Positions 46,083-56,500 of a stretch of 64,000 nt of DNA are shown here, one piece after another. This DNA comes from Verrucomicrobiales bacterium (GTDB lineage: Bacteria; Verrucomicrobiota; Verrucomicrobiia; Verrucomicrobiales; DEV007). Both the position numbers and the translations under genes were made by a program. Under the pieces are notes generated by a model. That model saw only the letters and a list, made by a program, of their open reading frames with translations, searched no databases and was not told where the DNA came from. The stretch covers positions 62,001 to 126,000 of the forward strand of contig JARGPI010000009.1 in NCBI GenBank assembly GCA_029213005.1, in the 5' to 3' direction. The stretch's first letter is position 1, and each line of letters starts with the position of its first letter.

Positions 46083-47777
46083 CTACTTGCCCGGGAGCGT
46101 CCAGATCGGGGAAAATTCCTCTTTAGGCAAATCGGCGAGCATCGCGTTGACGACCCGGGACATCAGTTGGAGGCAGGGACCGTCATTCTGCGTTTCGAAA
46201 AGAACATGACTTAAGACGGTGGAGGATTCCCGGAGTTTGTATTGTTCGAACAATTCGAGTGCCTTTTCGTAGCGTGTCGCCTGTTCCGCCCAGGCTGGGC
46301 CGATGTTGGGATCGACCAGTTCGTAAAGATCGACCGGTTCGAGGATATTTTGCACCTGCACCTGACAGAGTCGACGGGTTCGGAACGAGGAGTCGAGTTG
46401 AGCGGCGGTGTTTCCGGTGATGAGGAGCGGAGTTTTGAGGTATTTGGTCGCTCCCTGGACCCGGCTCGCCAAATTGACGGAGGTCCCAAGAGGTCCGTAT
46501 TTGAATTTGCGGTGAGTTCCGATGTTCCCAACCAAAGCTGAGCCGGAGTTAATGCCCACGCCGACTTCAGTGTCGGCTCCGACGATGGGTGCCCACTTTT
46601 TATTGAGCTCGACGAGGCTTGCCAGCATCGCCAAAGCCGCTTTGGAAGCCAGTTCTGCGTGATTTGGCTGATGGTTGGGCGCTCCCCACATCGCCAACAG
46701 TTCATCACCCGTGTAATCGACGAGCACGCCGCCGAGATCGATGACATGAGACGAAAACTCACCCATGATTCCGCTGAGCCAGTCCACGGTCTGGGCGGGG
46801 CCGAGGCGTTCGCTGATTCTGGAAAATTCCCGCACATCGCAAAACAGCATCGAAACCTCTTCGTTTCTGGCCTGCATTTTCATCGGGTCAGGATTCCGGG
46901 CCAGTTCGCGAGCCAGCTCCGGGGTGAAATACTGCTCGAAAACTTGCTCGCGAAGTCGTTTTTTTTCCAGGCTGGCATTGAGCCGGGCCATGAGGAGGGC
47001 GGGGCGGATCGGGCGCGATAGAAAGTCTTCGGCTCCGATTTCGATACAACGGACCGCATCCTGCTCCTCCTGCAGTCCGGTCACGACGATGACGGGAGTT
47101 TGTTGAAGGTGGCCGGATTTCCGGAGGCTTTCGAGGACTTCGAAACCATCCATTTTCGGCATCTGAATATCGAGGAGGACCGCATCGAAGACCGTTCGCC
47201 CCACTTTATCGATCGCTTCGACGCCGTCTTTTGCGAAGTGGAGCGTGTGTCCGGCGGGCTCCAGAAGCCGGGCTAAAAGGTCGCGATTATCCTCGTCATC
47301 GTCGGCGATGAGAATGACCCCGGGGTGCTGGTGGCGCTCCAAAGTAGCGGCCGCAGGCGGTGGGACGGGAATTGAGGCGGGGAAAGTGGGATTGTCGGAA
47401 AGCAACTCGAGACAGATGTCGAGTCGTTCAGAAAACTTTTCGAGAGCGGGTTTGATCGCGTCAAAATCCTCGGTGAGATAGAGGAGCTGGATGAGGTTAA
47501 AGAGGTGATTGAGCCGGTTGCGGGCATCGTGCCTCGACTTTTTGAGAAATTCGCCGGGTTCCTTTTCCTCAGATAGATCGGGCGCGATCGGGAAAAACTG
47601 ATTCAAGTCCCCGCGGAATTCCTGCGCAAACTGATGGATTTTTTCGATGTCCAATCTGGTCTGCTCTGCAAATTCCGGATTCAGCGGAATCTCTTCCGCT
47701 GCTACTTTCAATTCAAGGGAGGCCGGAACAAGAGCCTCTCGAATTCGGCTGATCTCATCAAGGGTTTGGGTGCTCAT
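46083..47777 (-). CDS. Response regulator-adenylate/guanylate cyclase fusion
   Basis: A 564-residue cytoplasmic signalling protein. Residues 1-140 include a helical segment (SRHDARNRLNHLFNLIQLL) resembling a phospho-acceptor helix, but no kinase domain. Residues about 153-270 are a REC domain (ILIADDDEDN, then the phosphorylatable Asp in VLLDIQMPKMDG). Residues about 310-500 are a class III cyclase (SMLFCDVREFSRISERL with metal Asp, DYTGDELLAMWG with the second metal site, GVGINSGSALVGNIG). It would make cAMP or cGMP when phosphorylated. The partner kinase and nucleotide specificity are unknown. It is divergent from the DhaL gene. Confidence 0.9.
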   Translation of the reverse strand: MSTQTLDEISRIREALVPASLELKVAAEEIPLNPEFAEQTRLDIEKIHQFAQEFRGDLNQFFPIAPDLSEEKEPGEFLKKSRHDARNRLNHLFNLIQLLYLTEDFDAIKPALEKFSERLDICLELLSDNPTFPASIPVPPPAAATLERHQHPGVILIADDDEDNRDLLARLLEPAGHTLHFAKDGVEAIDKVGRTVFDAVLLDIQMPKMDGFEVLESLRKSGHLQQTPVIVVTGLQEEQDAVRCIEIGAEDFLSRPIRPALLMARLNASLEKKRLREQVFEQYFTPELARELARNPDPMKMQARNEEVSMLFCDVREFSRISERLGPAQTVDWLSGIMGEFSSHVIDLGGVLVDYTGDELLAMWGAPNHQPNHAELASKAALAMLASLVELNKKWAPIVGADTEVGVGINSGSALVGNIGTHRKFKYGPLGTSVNLASRVQGATKYLKTPLLITGNTAAQLDSSFRTRRLCQVQVQNILEPVDLYELVDPNIGPAWAEQATRYEKALELFEQYKLRESSTVLSHVLFETQNDGPCLQLMSRVVNAMLADLPKEEFSPIWTLPGK

Positions 47778-48023
47778 TGCTTAAGTAAGGTCAACCATTT
47801 GATTAAAAGGTGCGAACAAAATAGTGAGTTTTGTTGATCAAATTCTATACCGGAGATTTTTGCGTTAAAAGCTTTGCGGAGTTTGATACATTTGAGCCAA
47901 TATCTTCGCGATCAAACCCGTGTTTTTCGGAATTGATTGCGGATTTCGACACAAACAAAGCATCTTAAGGCATTTTCGGAAAAGGCGGGCGAGTTACTCT
48001 CTAGCGTTCCAAGGAATACGACT

Positions 48024-48659
48024 ATGAATGCTGAACTCAATCAATCTCAAGTCCGCGCGATGCTTCTCCAGGTCGCTGCTAACATCATCGAAGCCGAACC
48101 GGAACTCTCCGAAGCCGACCGTCGTCTGGGGGATGGTGATCACGGGATCGGAATGAAGCGTGGCATGGAAGCGGCCGTGGAAGCGCTCGGTCAGCTTCCG
48201 GAGGATGCACCGGTCAATCAACTCTTCGGATCATTTGGAATGGCGATGATGAGCACGATGGGCGGAGCTTCCGGCGTCGTGTTTGGTTCTCTGTTCCGCG
48301 CCGGAACCAAAGCGCTCAAAGAGTCTCCTGAATCTTTTACCAGCCAGGGCCTCGCTGATCTTCTGACTGCCGCTGCCGAGACAGTCATGAAGAGAGGTGG
48401 GGCGAAACCCGGGGATAAAACCATGCTCGACGCTCTCGTGCCTGCTTCTGAAAAGGCGGCGCAGGTAACCGATGCCCCGATTTCCGAAGCGCTCGCCCAG
48501 GTAGCTGCCACGGCGGCTCAGGGGCGCGATGCCTCCAGCGAGATGATCGCTACGATGGGACGGGCCAAAACTCTCGGTGAGCGTTCCATCGGTCATCCCG
48601 ACGCAGGTGCCTGCTCAGTTGCGATCATTTTGCAAACCATGGCGGACTTTGCCGCTTAA
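48024..48659 (+). CDS. DhaL-family dihydroxyacetone kinase subunit-like protein
   Basis: A 211-residue protein with the DhaL signature GDGDHGIGMKRG, whose aspartates bind ADP-Mg, followed by the helical-barrel segments MSTMGGASGVVFGSLF and GAKPGDKTMLDALVPA. In the PTS-linked DHA kinase, DhaL passes phosphate from DhaM to dihydroxyacetone bound on DhaK. No DhaK or DhaM gene is adjacent, so it may work with distant partners or in another kinase. The frame opens 87 bp earlier; MNAELNQSQVR at 48024 is the better start. folD follows 86 bp after its stop. Confidence 0.85.
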   Translation: MNAELNQSQVRAMLLQVAANIIEAEPELSEADRRLGDGDHGIGMKRGMEAAVEALGQLPEDAPVNQLFGSFGMAMMSTMGGASGVVFGSLFRAGTKALKESPESFTSQGLADLLTAAAETVMKRGGAKPGDKTMLDALVPASEKAAQVTDAPISEALAQVAATAAQGRDASSEMIATMGRAKTLGERSIGHPDAGACSVAIILQTMADFAA

Positions 48660-48683
48660 TCGATTTTTACCGAAAATAGCCAC

Positions 48684-48740
48684 GGTACCCGGTTGAATCG
48701 GAGACTGTACCCTGTACAGTCTCCGATTGTACCCTGTACA
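48684..48740. repeat. Three 22-bp-phased GTAC dyads, first one degenerate, ending at the folD start
   Basis: Two perfect TGTACCCTGTACA units lie at 48706-48718 and 48728-48740, 22 bp apart. Exactly 22 bp earlier (48684-48696) the sequence GGTACCCGGTTGA keeps only the left half, so a third unit has decayed. The last unit ends five bases before the folD ATG at 48746. The region that would hold a Shine-Dalgarno site is therefore part of the repeat, and none is visible. Confidence 0.85.
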
Positions 48741-48745
48741 GTCAC

Positions 48746-49627
48746 ATGAAGTTGATCAAAGGAGCACCCATAGCCGATGCCGTTTACGAGGAATGCCAGC
48801 GTGATATCGCTGAACTGAAAGCCGCCGGGCACACCCCCGGACTGGCGGTGGTTCTCGTCGGGGACGATCCGGCTTCAAAAGCCTACGTCGGCGCGAAAGA
48901 TCGCAAATGTCAGGAACTGGGGCTTCATTCGGTAAAAATTGAAAAGCCGGAAAGTCTGTCTCAGGCAGACCTGCTGGCGTTAATCGATGAGTTGAACGTG
49001 GACGATTCGATTCATGGAATTTTAGTACAGATGCCGCTGCCCTCTCATCTCGACGAAGATGAGGTTATTTTGCGAATTTCTCCGGAGAAAGATGTCGATG
49101 GGTTGCATCCCATCAATGTCGGGAAGCTCGCAATGGAAGATCCCACGGGATTTGCTCCCTGCACCCCGAGTGGCTGCCAGCGGATGCTGGTGGAAAGCGG
49201 GCTGGAGACCGAAGGAAAACATGTAGTGGTTGTCGGGCGGAGTTTGCTCGTCGGGAAAACGTTGGCCCTTCTGATGATGGCCAAAGGCAAAGGGGCTAAT
49301 TCGACCGTGACGGTAGCTCACTCCCGGACCCGCAATTTGGAAGAATTAACCCGGCAGGCCGACATTTTAGTCGCCGCAATTGGTCGCGCTAATTATATCG
49401 GAGCGAATCATGTCAAAGACGGCGCTGTGGTTATCGATGTCGGCATTAACCGGGTTGATGACAGCTCGAAAAAAAGCGGGTACCGCCTCGTCGGCGATGT
49501 GGATTTCGATGCCGTTGCCGACAAGTGCGAAGCAATCACACCGGTTCCCGGTGGAGTGGGGCGCATGACGATCGCAATGCTGATGGCGAATACGATCCGC
49601 GCCTGCCGCCTCGCTACCGGAGCCTAG
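48746..49627 (+). CDS. folD: Bifunctional methylenetetrahydrofolate dehydrogenase/cyclohydrolase
   Basis: A 293-residue FolD. Motifs: the catalytic region [16 protein letters not shown] (Tyr and Lys), [32 protein letters not shown], the Rossmann [15 protein letters not shown], and DVGINRVDD with [15 protein letters not shown] near the end. It interconverts 5,10-methylene-, methenyl- and 10-formyl-THF, supplying one-carbon units for purine synthesis (compare purM/purF in the window). The family-typical [11 protein letters not shown] start at 48746 is preceded only by dyad repeat sequence without a clear ribosome site. Its stop overlaps the convergent deiodinase-like gene by four bases. Confidence 0.96.
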   Translation: MKLIKGAPIADAVYEECQRDIAELKAAGHTPGLAVVLVGDDPASKAYVGAKDRKCQELGLHSVKIEKPESLSQADLLALIDELNVDDSIHGILVQMPLPSHLDEDEVILRISPEKDVDGLHPINVGKLAMEDPTGFAPCTPSGCQRMLVESGLETEGKHVVVVGRSLLVGKTLALLMMAKGKGANSTVTVAHSRTRNLEELTRQADILVAAIGRANYIGANHVKDGAVVIDVGINRVDDSSKKSGYRLVGDVDFDAVADKCEAITPVPGGVGRMTIAMLMANTIRACRLATGA

Positions 49628-50352
49628 CGCATTAGAAAAGACTCGAGGGAGACGGATTTTTTAGGATCGGGAACCCAGTCGACTTTAGAGTCGGGCTCGT
49701 TTTTGAAGTACAAGACTTTTGATTGTTCGGTGGGCCGGAAACCCCACGGACCGGGATCCCCCTGATATTTCACGATTCCTTTTTGGTCGACGACGTACAG
49801 CCTCAGAGGCCAGGCAGCGTATCTCACCGCTGCTTTATCATCCAGATCATCGATCACAGTCGGAAATTCCGGTTCAAAGGTACGGCAGAAGCGCGATGCG
49901 ACATTTTTCCGGATCTCGAGCGAGGACGGATCGACCACTTTCGGGTATCCCTCCACATATTCCCAGCCGTTGCTGGGGTGGGCTTCGCGGATATAAACAA
50001 AGACAAACTGATAATTATCTTTGAATCTGGAATGGAGCTGCATCACGTCAGGCGTGCTTTCATAGGTGCGGTCACAACTCAGGCTCCCAAAAATAAGGAC
50101 CGCCGGTTTTTCTTTCCAGAACGAGGAAAGTTTCACCCTTTTTCCCGTTTCTCGGTCGGTTAGCGTCAGATCCGGTGCTTTTTTACCGGGAGAAGGGTTG
50201 TTAGATTCGCGGTGCTCCATCATTTCAAGCGCCATGTCCATGTCCTCAACCGTCTTTCCGGCAAAGGGGTCTTTGGCCCCGTTACAAGCGGGCAGGAGCA
50301 GGCTCAGGAGCCAGAGGCCGGTGGTGGAAATTAGTAAATGGGCATGTTTCAT
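49624..50352 (-). CDS. Deiodinase-like thioredoxin-fold lipoprotein
   Basis: A 242-residue protein with a lipoprotein signal (LLPAC lipobox, Cys about 23) and a thioredoxin-like domain. The segment [16 protein letters not shown] followed by [17 protein letters not shown] resembles iodothyronine deiodinases, whose catalytic U in SCTUPPF aligns with the Cys of SLSCD. The Glu/His of the deiodinase EEAHP motif are also present (REAHP). No thyroid hormone chemistry is expected; bacterial homologues are poorly known and may reduce halogenated or other substrates. It could also be labelled simply a redoxin. It overlaps the folD stop (convergent) and precedes the FHA genes divergently. Confidence 0.78.
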   Translation of the reverse strand: MKHAHLLISTTGLWLLSLLLPACNGAKDPFAGKTVEDMDMALEMMEHRESNNPSPGKKAPDLTLTDRETGKRVKLSSFWKEKPAVLIFGSLSCDRTYESTPDVMQLHSRFKDNYQFVFVYIREAHPSNGWEYVEGYPKVVDPSSLEIRKNVASRFCRTFEPEFPTVIDDLDDKAAVRYAAWPLRLYVVDQKGIVKYQGDPGPWGFRPTEQSKVLYFKNEPDSKVDWVPDPKKSVSLESFLMR

Positions 50353-50521
50353 TCAAAAAAGATCAGCTTTATTTAATTAAAAGCGTCACGCTATTTCAAG
50401 TTAGAGCAATCTTGGGTGGGAAAATTATAAAAACATTGATTTTGCCTTTACACAGAAAAATTAATTGAAGAGACTGCCCCTGTTTGCAGGCCTTTTTCAA
50501 GCGATAGCCCCAGCTAATATT

Positions 50522-53500
50522 ATGAAAACAACCACAAATTTAAGGAACAATTGGTTTCTCCGGAGTCTGTTTACGATACTGACGATTCCGGGTCTGATTG
50601 TATTACCTATTTTGCCGATTGCCGTTCAGGCCAATCCGAGCGGAGCCTCGGTCGTTGCAGGAGCCATTAGTTTTAACGGTCTGGGAACCTCAAGTTTGAC
50701 CATCAATCAGGCAAGCAACATGGGGATCATTAACTGGCAGAACTTTTCCATCGCGGCGGGTGACGCCACTCGAATCAACCAGCCGGGTGTCAATTCTCTT
50801 TCCGTCAACCGGGTCGTTTCAGGTAACCTGTCTTCCATTTATGGTTCGTTAACCTCGAATGGTGGAGTCATGTTGATTAACCCCAATGGTATCATTGTTG
50901 GTCCCAGCGGTATGATTGATGTGGCGGGTGCGCTGACCCTTTCAACACTCGATGCGTCGAATCAGGATTTATTAAACGGTGGTTCAAATCGTTTTCGCGG
51001 ATCCGGTGATGGTGGCGTGGTTAACTATGGTACCGTTTCAGGTCGCGACGTGATTTTCATGGGTAACTACATCCATAACCACGGAAGCGTCACCGCTGCG
51101 AGAGCCATTGCGATGGGTGTCGGTGGCGACATGCTTGTCGAGCAAACGGCGGACGGAGCTACAATTTCAGTAAGGGGCACTGGAGTTGGCGGCACAACCG
51201 GAATCGATAACACCGGTAATATCACCGGCGGAAACGTTCAGCTGACAGGAGCTGGCAACGCTTACACTAGAGCGATCAATAACTCGGGGACGATTCGTGC
51301 CAATGGTTACAAATTCAGAGGCGGAAAACTCACTTTGAGTGCGGGTTCCGGAAGCCGTATCGTCAACACGGGCAATATGTATGCCCGTCAGGAAAGCGGC
51401 CGGGGTGGAACGATTGCGATCTCCGGTGGTGAAGTTAATCTGGAATCAGGTCGTGTTGACGCTTCCGGTGAACTGGGTCACGACGGGGGGATGGTTGAAG
51501 TATCAGCTACTGATATTTCTGTCGGAACGGACGCGTTGGTTATTGCTGACGGTGTTGATGGCGGATCGGTCAATCTGAACGCCTCGAACAATTTGAATGT
51601 AGCCGGTAGTGTTTCAACCAAAGGGATGCTTGGGAATGGCGGTAACGTGGATCTCGCCGGTAATGAAGTGGTGGTTGCTGCGACCGCAGTTGTGGATGCT
51701 TCCGGTTTCGAAGGTGGCCGTATTCGGGTAGGCGGAGGCATTCAGGGAAGTCAGGACGACATTCAGAATTCCATGAACACAACCGTATCAGAAGGAGCTC
51801 TTCTGATTGCCGATGGTGAAGCGGGAGACGGAGGTGAGGTTGTGATTTGGTCTGATGGAGACACCATGTTCGGCGGCGAAGTTTCCGCCCGGGCTACTGG
51901 ATTTGTTGGTAACGGTGGTTTTGTTGAAGTTTCCGGTAAGAATTGGTTGAGCTTCCTCGGTTTCGCCAACACTTCGGCCAACAACGGATTTAACGGAACT
52001 CTTTTACTCGACCCTACCGATGTGATCATCGGACCAAGCGGCACAGGCCTCACCATGACTGATGCGGCGTTGATCGCAGCGGTTTTGACCAACAATGTGG
52101 TGGTGAGCACCTCGGGTGGTGGAGCCGGGAATGGCGACATAACCGTTAATGCCGGCTCAGATATTCAATATGACAGTCCGAATTCACTGACATTTCTGGC
52201 GCACCGTCACATTTTCATCAATGGAGACGTGAAAAACCACGGGACAACCGATACCGCATTCGCCGGAACTGGTAATATTTCCCTGGTTGCTGGCTGGGAT
52301 GGTAACTCAACTGGTAGCTTTTCTACAAACATCAGTGCGGCGGACATTCTCGCGGGAGATTACGGATCATATGCTAATGGTGGGGGCTCTATCTTTCTGA
52401 ACGATGCCGCCGCTGAGCCTGTTGAGGTTGGTAGTGCCCGTGGTGAAACGAATGCTTTCGGTGGTTTGTTTTTCTTAACCGCCGGTAATGGTGGCGGGGA
52501 GTTTACTCAGTTTGGTTACCGCAGAGAGAATGATATCCGGGGGCAGGCGATTTCCGGGCTCGGTACGGATGGGCAAATCGGAACCGCTGATGATATTTTG
52601 ATAAACACCGGTTTTGACCTGGATTTCGATACCGGGGTTACCGGCGATATTAATGTTTATGCTGAAGACGGCGTGTTTATGATTCAGCATCAGGGCACGA
52701 ATAATGATGAAGGTGTGAAAAACGTCGACCGAACCTATGTAATGATTGGTCACGGTGGTCTTCGGGAGAATGATAACGATGTTGAGAGAAGAGGTTATCA
52801 GGAAAACCTGGCCCTTGGATTCACCGGAACTGACTTGGACGGCGCTGCTGGCACGGGAGATTTTGGTAGTGATACCGGAAACCTGACAGTGGGTAATGGC
52901 GATAATCACGGAAATATCACGGTTCAATCCGGAGGCGTTATTTACATGCAGGCAGCCCGGGCTGAAGGGCATGCTCAGATTGGACATGGTGGTTTGGCGA
53001 ATGATGATCCGGATCACGATCCGGGTGATGCTGTTACCGATCCTGTTAATGGCGTTGGAAGTGATGGACGAGGATTTTTCGCTGTATCGGATAGAGGGCG
53101 GAACAGTGACAATAACTTCCGGTCATTGTATGTCTTCGGTAATATGACGGGTGACATTGATATCACCGCTAATTCCATCGATATGGAAGGCGGCCGGTAT
53201 AACGATGCCTTTGTCATGATTGGTCATGGGGGTGTTCGTATTAGTGGGGAGCATGCAGGAGATATCACAGTGACAACGACAGGTGGGGGGATTCGTGCGA
53301 GAGCCGTTCCTGACAGCGCAACCGGCGGCCCTGCCAACTCGAACGACTGGCGGTGGAACAATAACAGAGACCAATCTTTTGCTCAGATTGGACATGGCGG
53401 TTTTGCCTCTGATTTTGTATTTTTGGACACGCTTGGCGGTTTCAATCCGAGCGATGTGGGACGAGCAGCAGCAGATGCGCTGGATGCCTACGATACTGTA

Positions 53501-56500
53501 GGTAACACCGCTGAGCCTGACGATCCGAATGGTATATTTATGGATGCCAACCCCAACCGGACCGTTATTTTGAACAATAGCGACGGCCCTACTGACTCAG
53601 TGGCTAACACCAGTTTTGCAGGCGATGGTATCGCGATTAACAGGGTTCGTGGAACTTATTCTGACACAGCTGCTTATACCGTCAATGGAGTTGTCGGTGG
53701 AGTGACCAATCGCTCTTTCGGTCATAGTGGTGATATCACCATCAACTCTGCAGGCAACGTGAGATTCGAAGCCGCTAACGGAACCGATTCGTATGCTATG
53801 GTTGGCCATGGAGGTCGTTCTTCCCATGGTGATCACCTTGGAGATATCGTCGTTAATGCTGCAGGAAGTGTAATATTCACTCGCGATGCGTTCCAGACCA
53901 GCGAAGTCGGAAGAGATATCACTAACCGGGGGCAGCGTGCTCACGTCCAGATTGGACATGGTGGTGGTCGCTACGTTGGTGGTGCCACTGGTGATATTAC
54001 GGTGATTGCCGGAGGCGGAAACATTGAATTTTACGGAGGCCGTGCTGAGTCATTTGCGCAAATCGGTCATGGGGGACGCGGTGAGGACGGTTCCACCTGG
54101 AATGGAGGAAGACAGAGAAACGGGTTTGCTAATGGAACTCATTCCGGAGACATCACCGTTGCATCAACTGGTGATATCAAATTCAGAAGTGGATTTACCG
54201 ATTCCCAGTCGCATTCCCAGATCGGTCACGGTGGTTATTATCAGTTTGCTGATGTGCTGCTGACCAACGATCTTGCTAGACTCGGGGAAACTCCGTTTGG
54301 AGGCGGTGCATCCGCGCCTGACCAAGTTGGTCACAATGGTGATATTTTAGTGACCTCCGGCGGAGATATTAGCTTTATTGCCGGGCAAACTGAGACATTG
54401 AACGGTCAGCGTTACATGGAGATGAATGGTAATGATAACTACACCATGATCGGACACGGAGGTCGAAATTCCAAAGGAGATCACTGGGGTAATGTGGATA
54501 TCAATGCAGCGGGCGATTTGGATATTGAAGCCCGGGGTGGTTGGGATGCCGTCACAATCGAAAATAACGGTGGGGACAACAACACAAACCAATTCGGTAC
54601 TCCTCGCCTGGGATCAACTGAAGATAACGGTAGAACCGGTATCAGGAATTTTGGAATGATCGGCCATGGCGGCTATGATTCAGAACACGTCAACACCAAC
54701 TCGACTCAAAACTGGAATAATTCCGGTAAAAATGGTGACGGTATCGGAGTGTTAGGGGCCTCAGATATTAGCATAAACTTGGGTGGTGATTTGATTGCCC
54801 TTGGTGCGATGAAAGCCACCACGATTGATAAACTGATGCCGATCCGGGTGATTAGAACGGCTCCCGGAAGCAATGAAGGGACACAATACACTGATGAAGC
54901 TGGAAACGTTATCACAACGACAGTGGATCTTACTACCGGGAATGCTGAAGTTCTGCCTGAGGGATACAGTGAATTTAATGGTCGTCTTGAAACTATCACT
55001 CGTGATGATGGTGAAGTTTGGGATATGCCGGATCCGGTTCTTTCGGCAGAGGATGGATGGGTCAAGATTGGTAATGGGGGCCGCTCCACCGATTACATTG
55101 GGTCAGGCGGTGCCCGGAATGGTGCTGGGACGTCTTCCAATATCATTGATGGACTGGGGCACCGTGGCGATGTCTCAATTAATGCCGGGGGTGATATCCG
55201 TGTCGAAGCTGGTGATTTCAAACAGTCGGTTTCAACCGGGCAGGCCGTGGAGATCAATGTAACCAATTTCCAGGGGAATGCAGCTAATGCAGCCCAGTCT
55301 GGAACGATTGGCGGAGCAGGCATTTATTATGTAGGTCCTGCTTCCGGTGCCAATGCTGATGCAATTAATGGAGATGACAGCCAAAATGATGCATCGGCCG
55401 GGATCCGGAATTTCGCCCAGATCGGATTGGGCGGTTCTGAAGCTCGTGGAGACCATGTCGGTCGGGTAACGATCGTCGGAGGTGGAGATCTGGATTTGAT
55501 TGCCGGTGAAGGAAACCGGGCTTTTGCGCAGATTGGATCAGGAGGTATGGATGCAGACCGTCTGAATAATGATGGGCAGCGAGCCAATGATATCGGGATG
55601 ACCTCTTATATCGACATCACTATCGACGGGAAACTGACGATGAAAGGTGGCGGCTTGCAGGATGGTGACACTGTCGGTTTCGTTGACGATGTTACCCCGT
55701 TTAATTCACTTGATAATGGTAACGCAGAAGGCTCTTATGTTCAAATTGGCTCAGGTGGCCGAAGCACCGGTGGTGATCATCATGCTGATATCAATATTCA
55801 AGCAGGGACCGGGGTAGAAGTCGAAGCGGGGAACAGCCCCCGGGGAGCTTATGGCCAGATCGGAAGTGGTGGCTATTGGGGGAGAAGCAAAGCAATCACG
55901 GGTGATATCTCTGTGGTGACACTGGCAGGGGATATCGATTTAAAAGCCGGGATTCCGGTTCTAGATACGCTTGATGATGGCTATGCTCCCGCAAACCTCG
56001 GAAATATGACGTCGGGACGTGCTAACTATGCACAGATCGGAAACGGGGGCTTCAACACTGATGCGGAGAGCGGGACCCAGAATAATAATGTCGGAAACGG
56101 CGGTTTTTCCGGGGATATTGAAGTGATTGCTGCTACCGGTTCGATTAATATTACAGGAGGTGGTAGTGATACGATCAATCAGGATTCTGATGATAGATAT
56201 CGAGGTATGTATTCGATGATCGGCCATGGCGGATCTTTCTCCGATGGAGATCACACAGGTGACATTAGAGTCTCTGCAGGTGTCGACCTCACAATCACTG
56301 GCGGGAAAGCCAGCCGCGAGGCTTATGCCCAAATTGGCCACGGTGGATACGATACCGATGGAGACCACACGGGAACCATAGATATCGAAGTTGGAAATGA
56401 TCTCACAATGACCCGGGGAAACAATCGGGACCTCAATGGTGTGCTGGTTAGGAATAACTGGTCGAAAATTGGTCATGGAGCTCAGGCTTTCGGCGGGCGT

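Noticed and set aside
52475..53017. Antisense frames inside the FHA genes, also at 53597, 55961 and 62738
   Set aside because: They are complements of the repeated Gly/Asp-rich codons of the beta-helix; no start context or homology.
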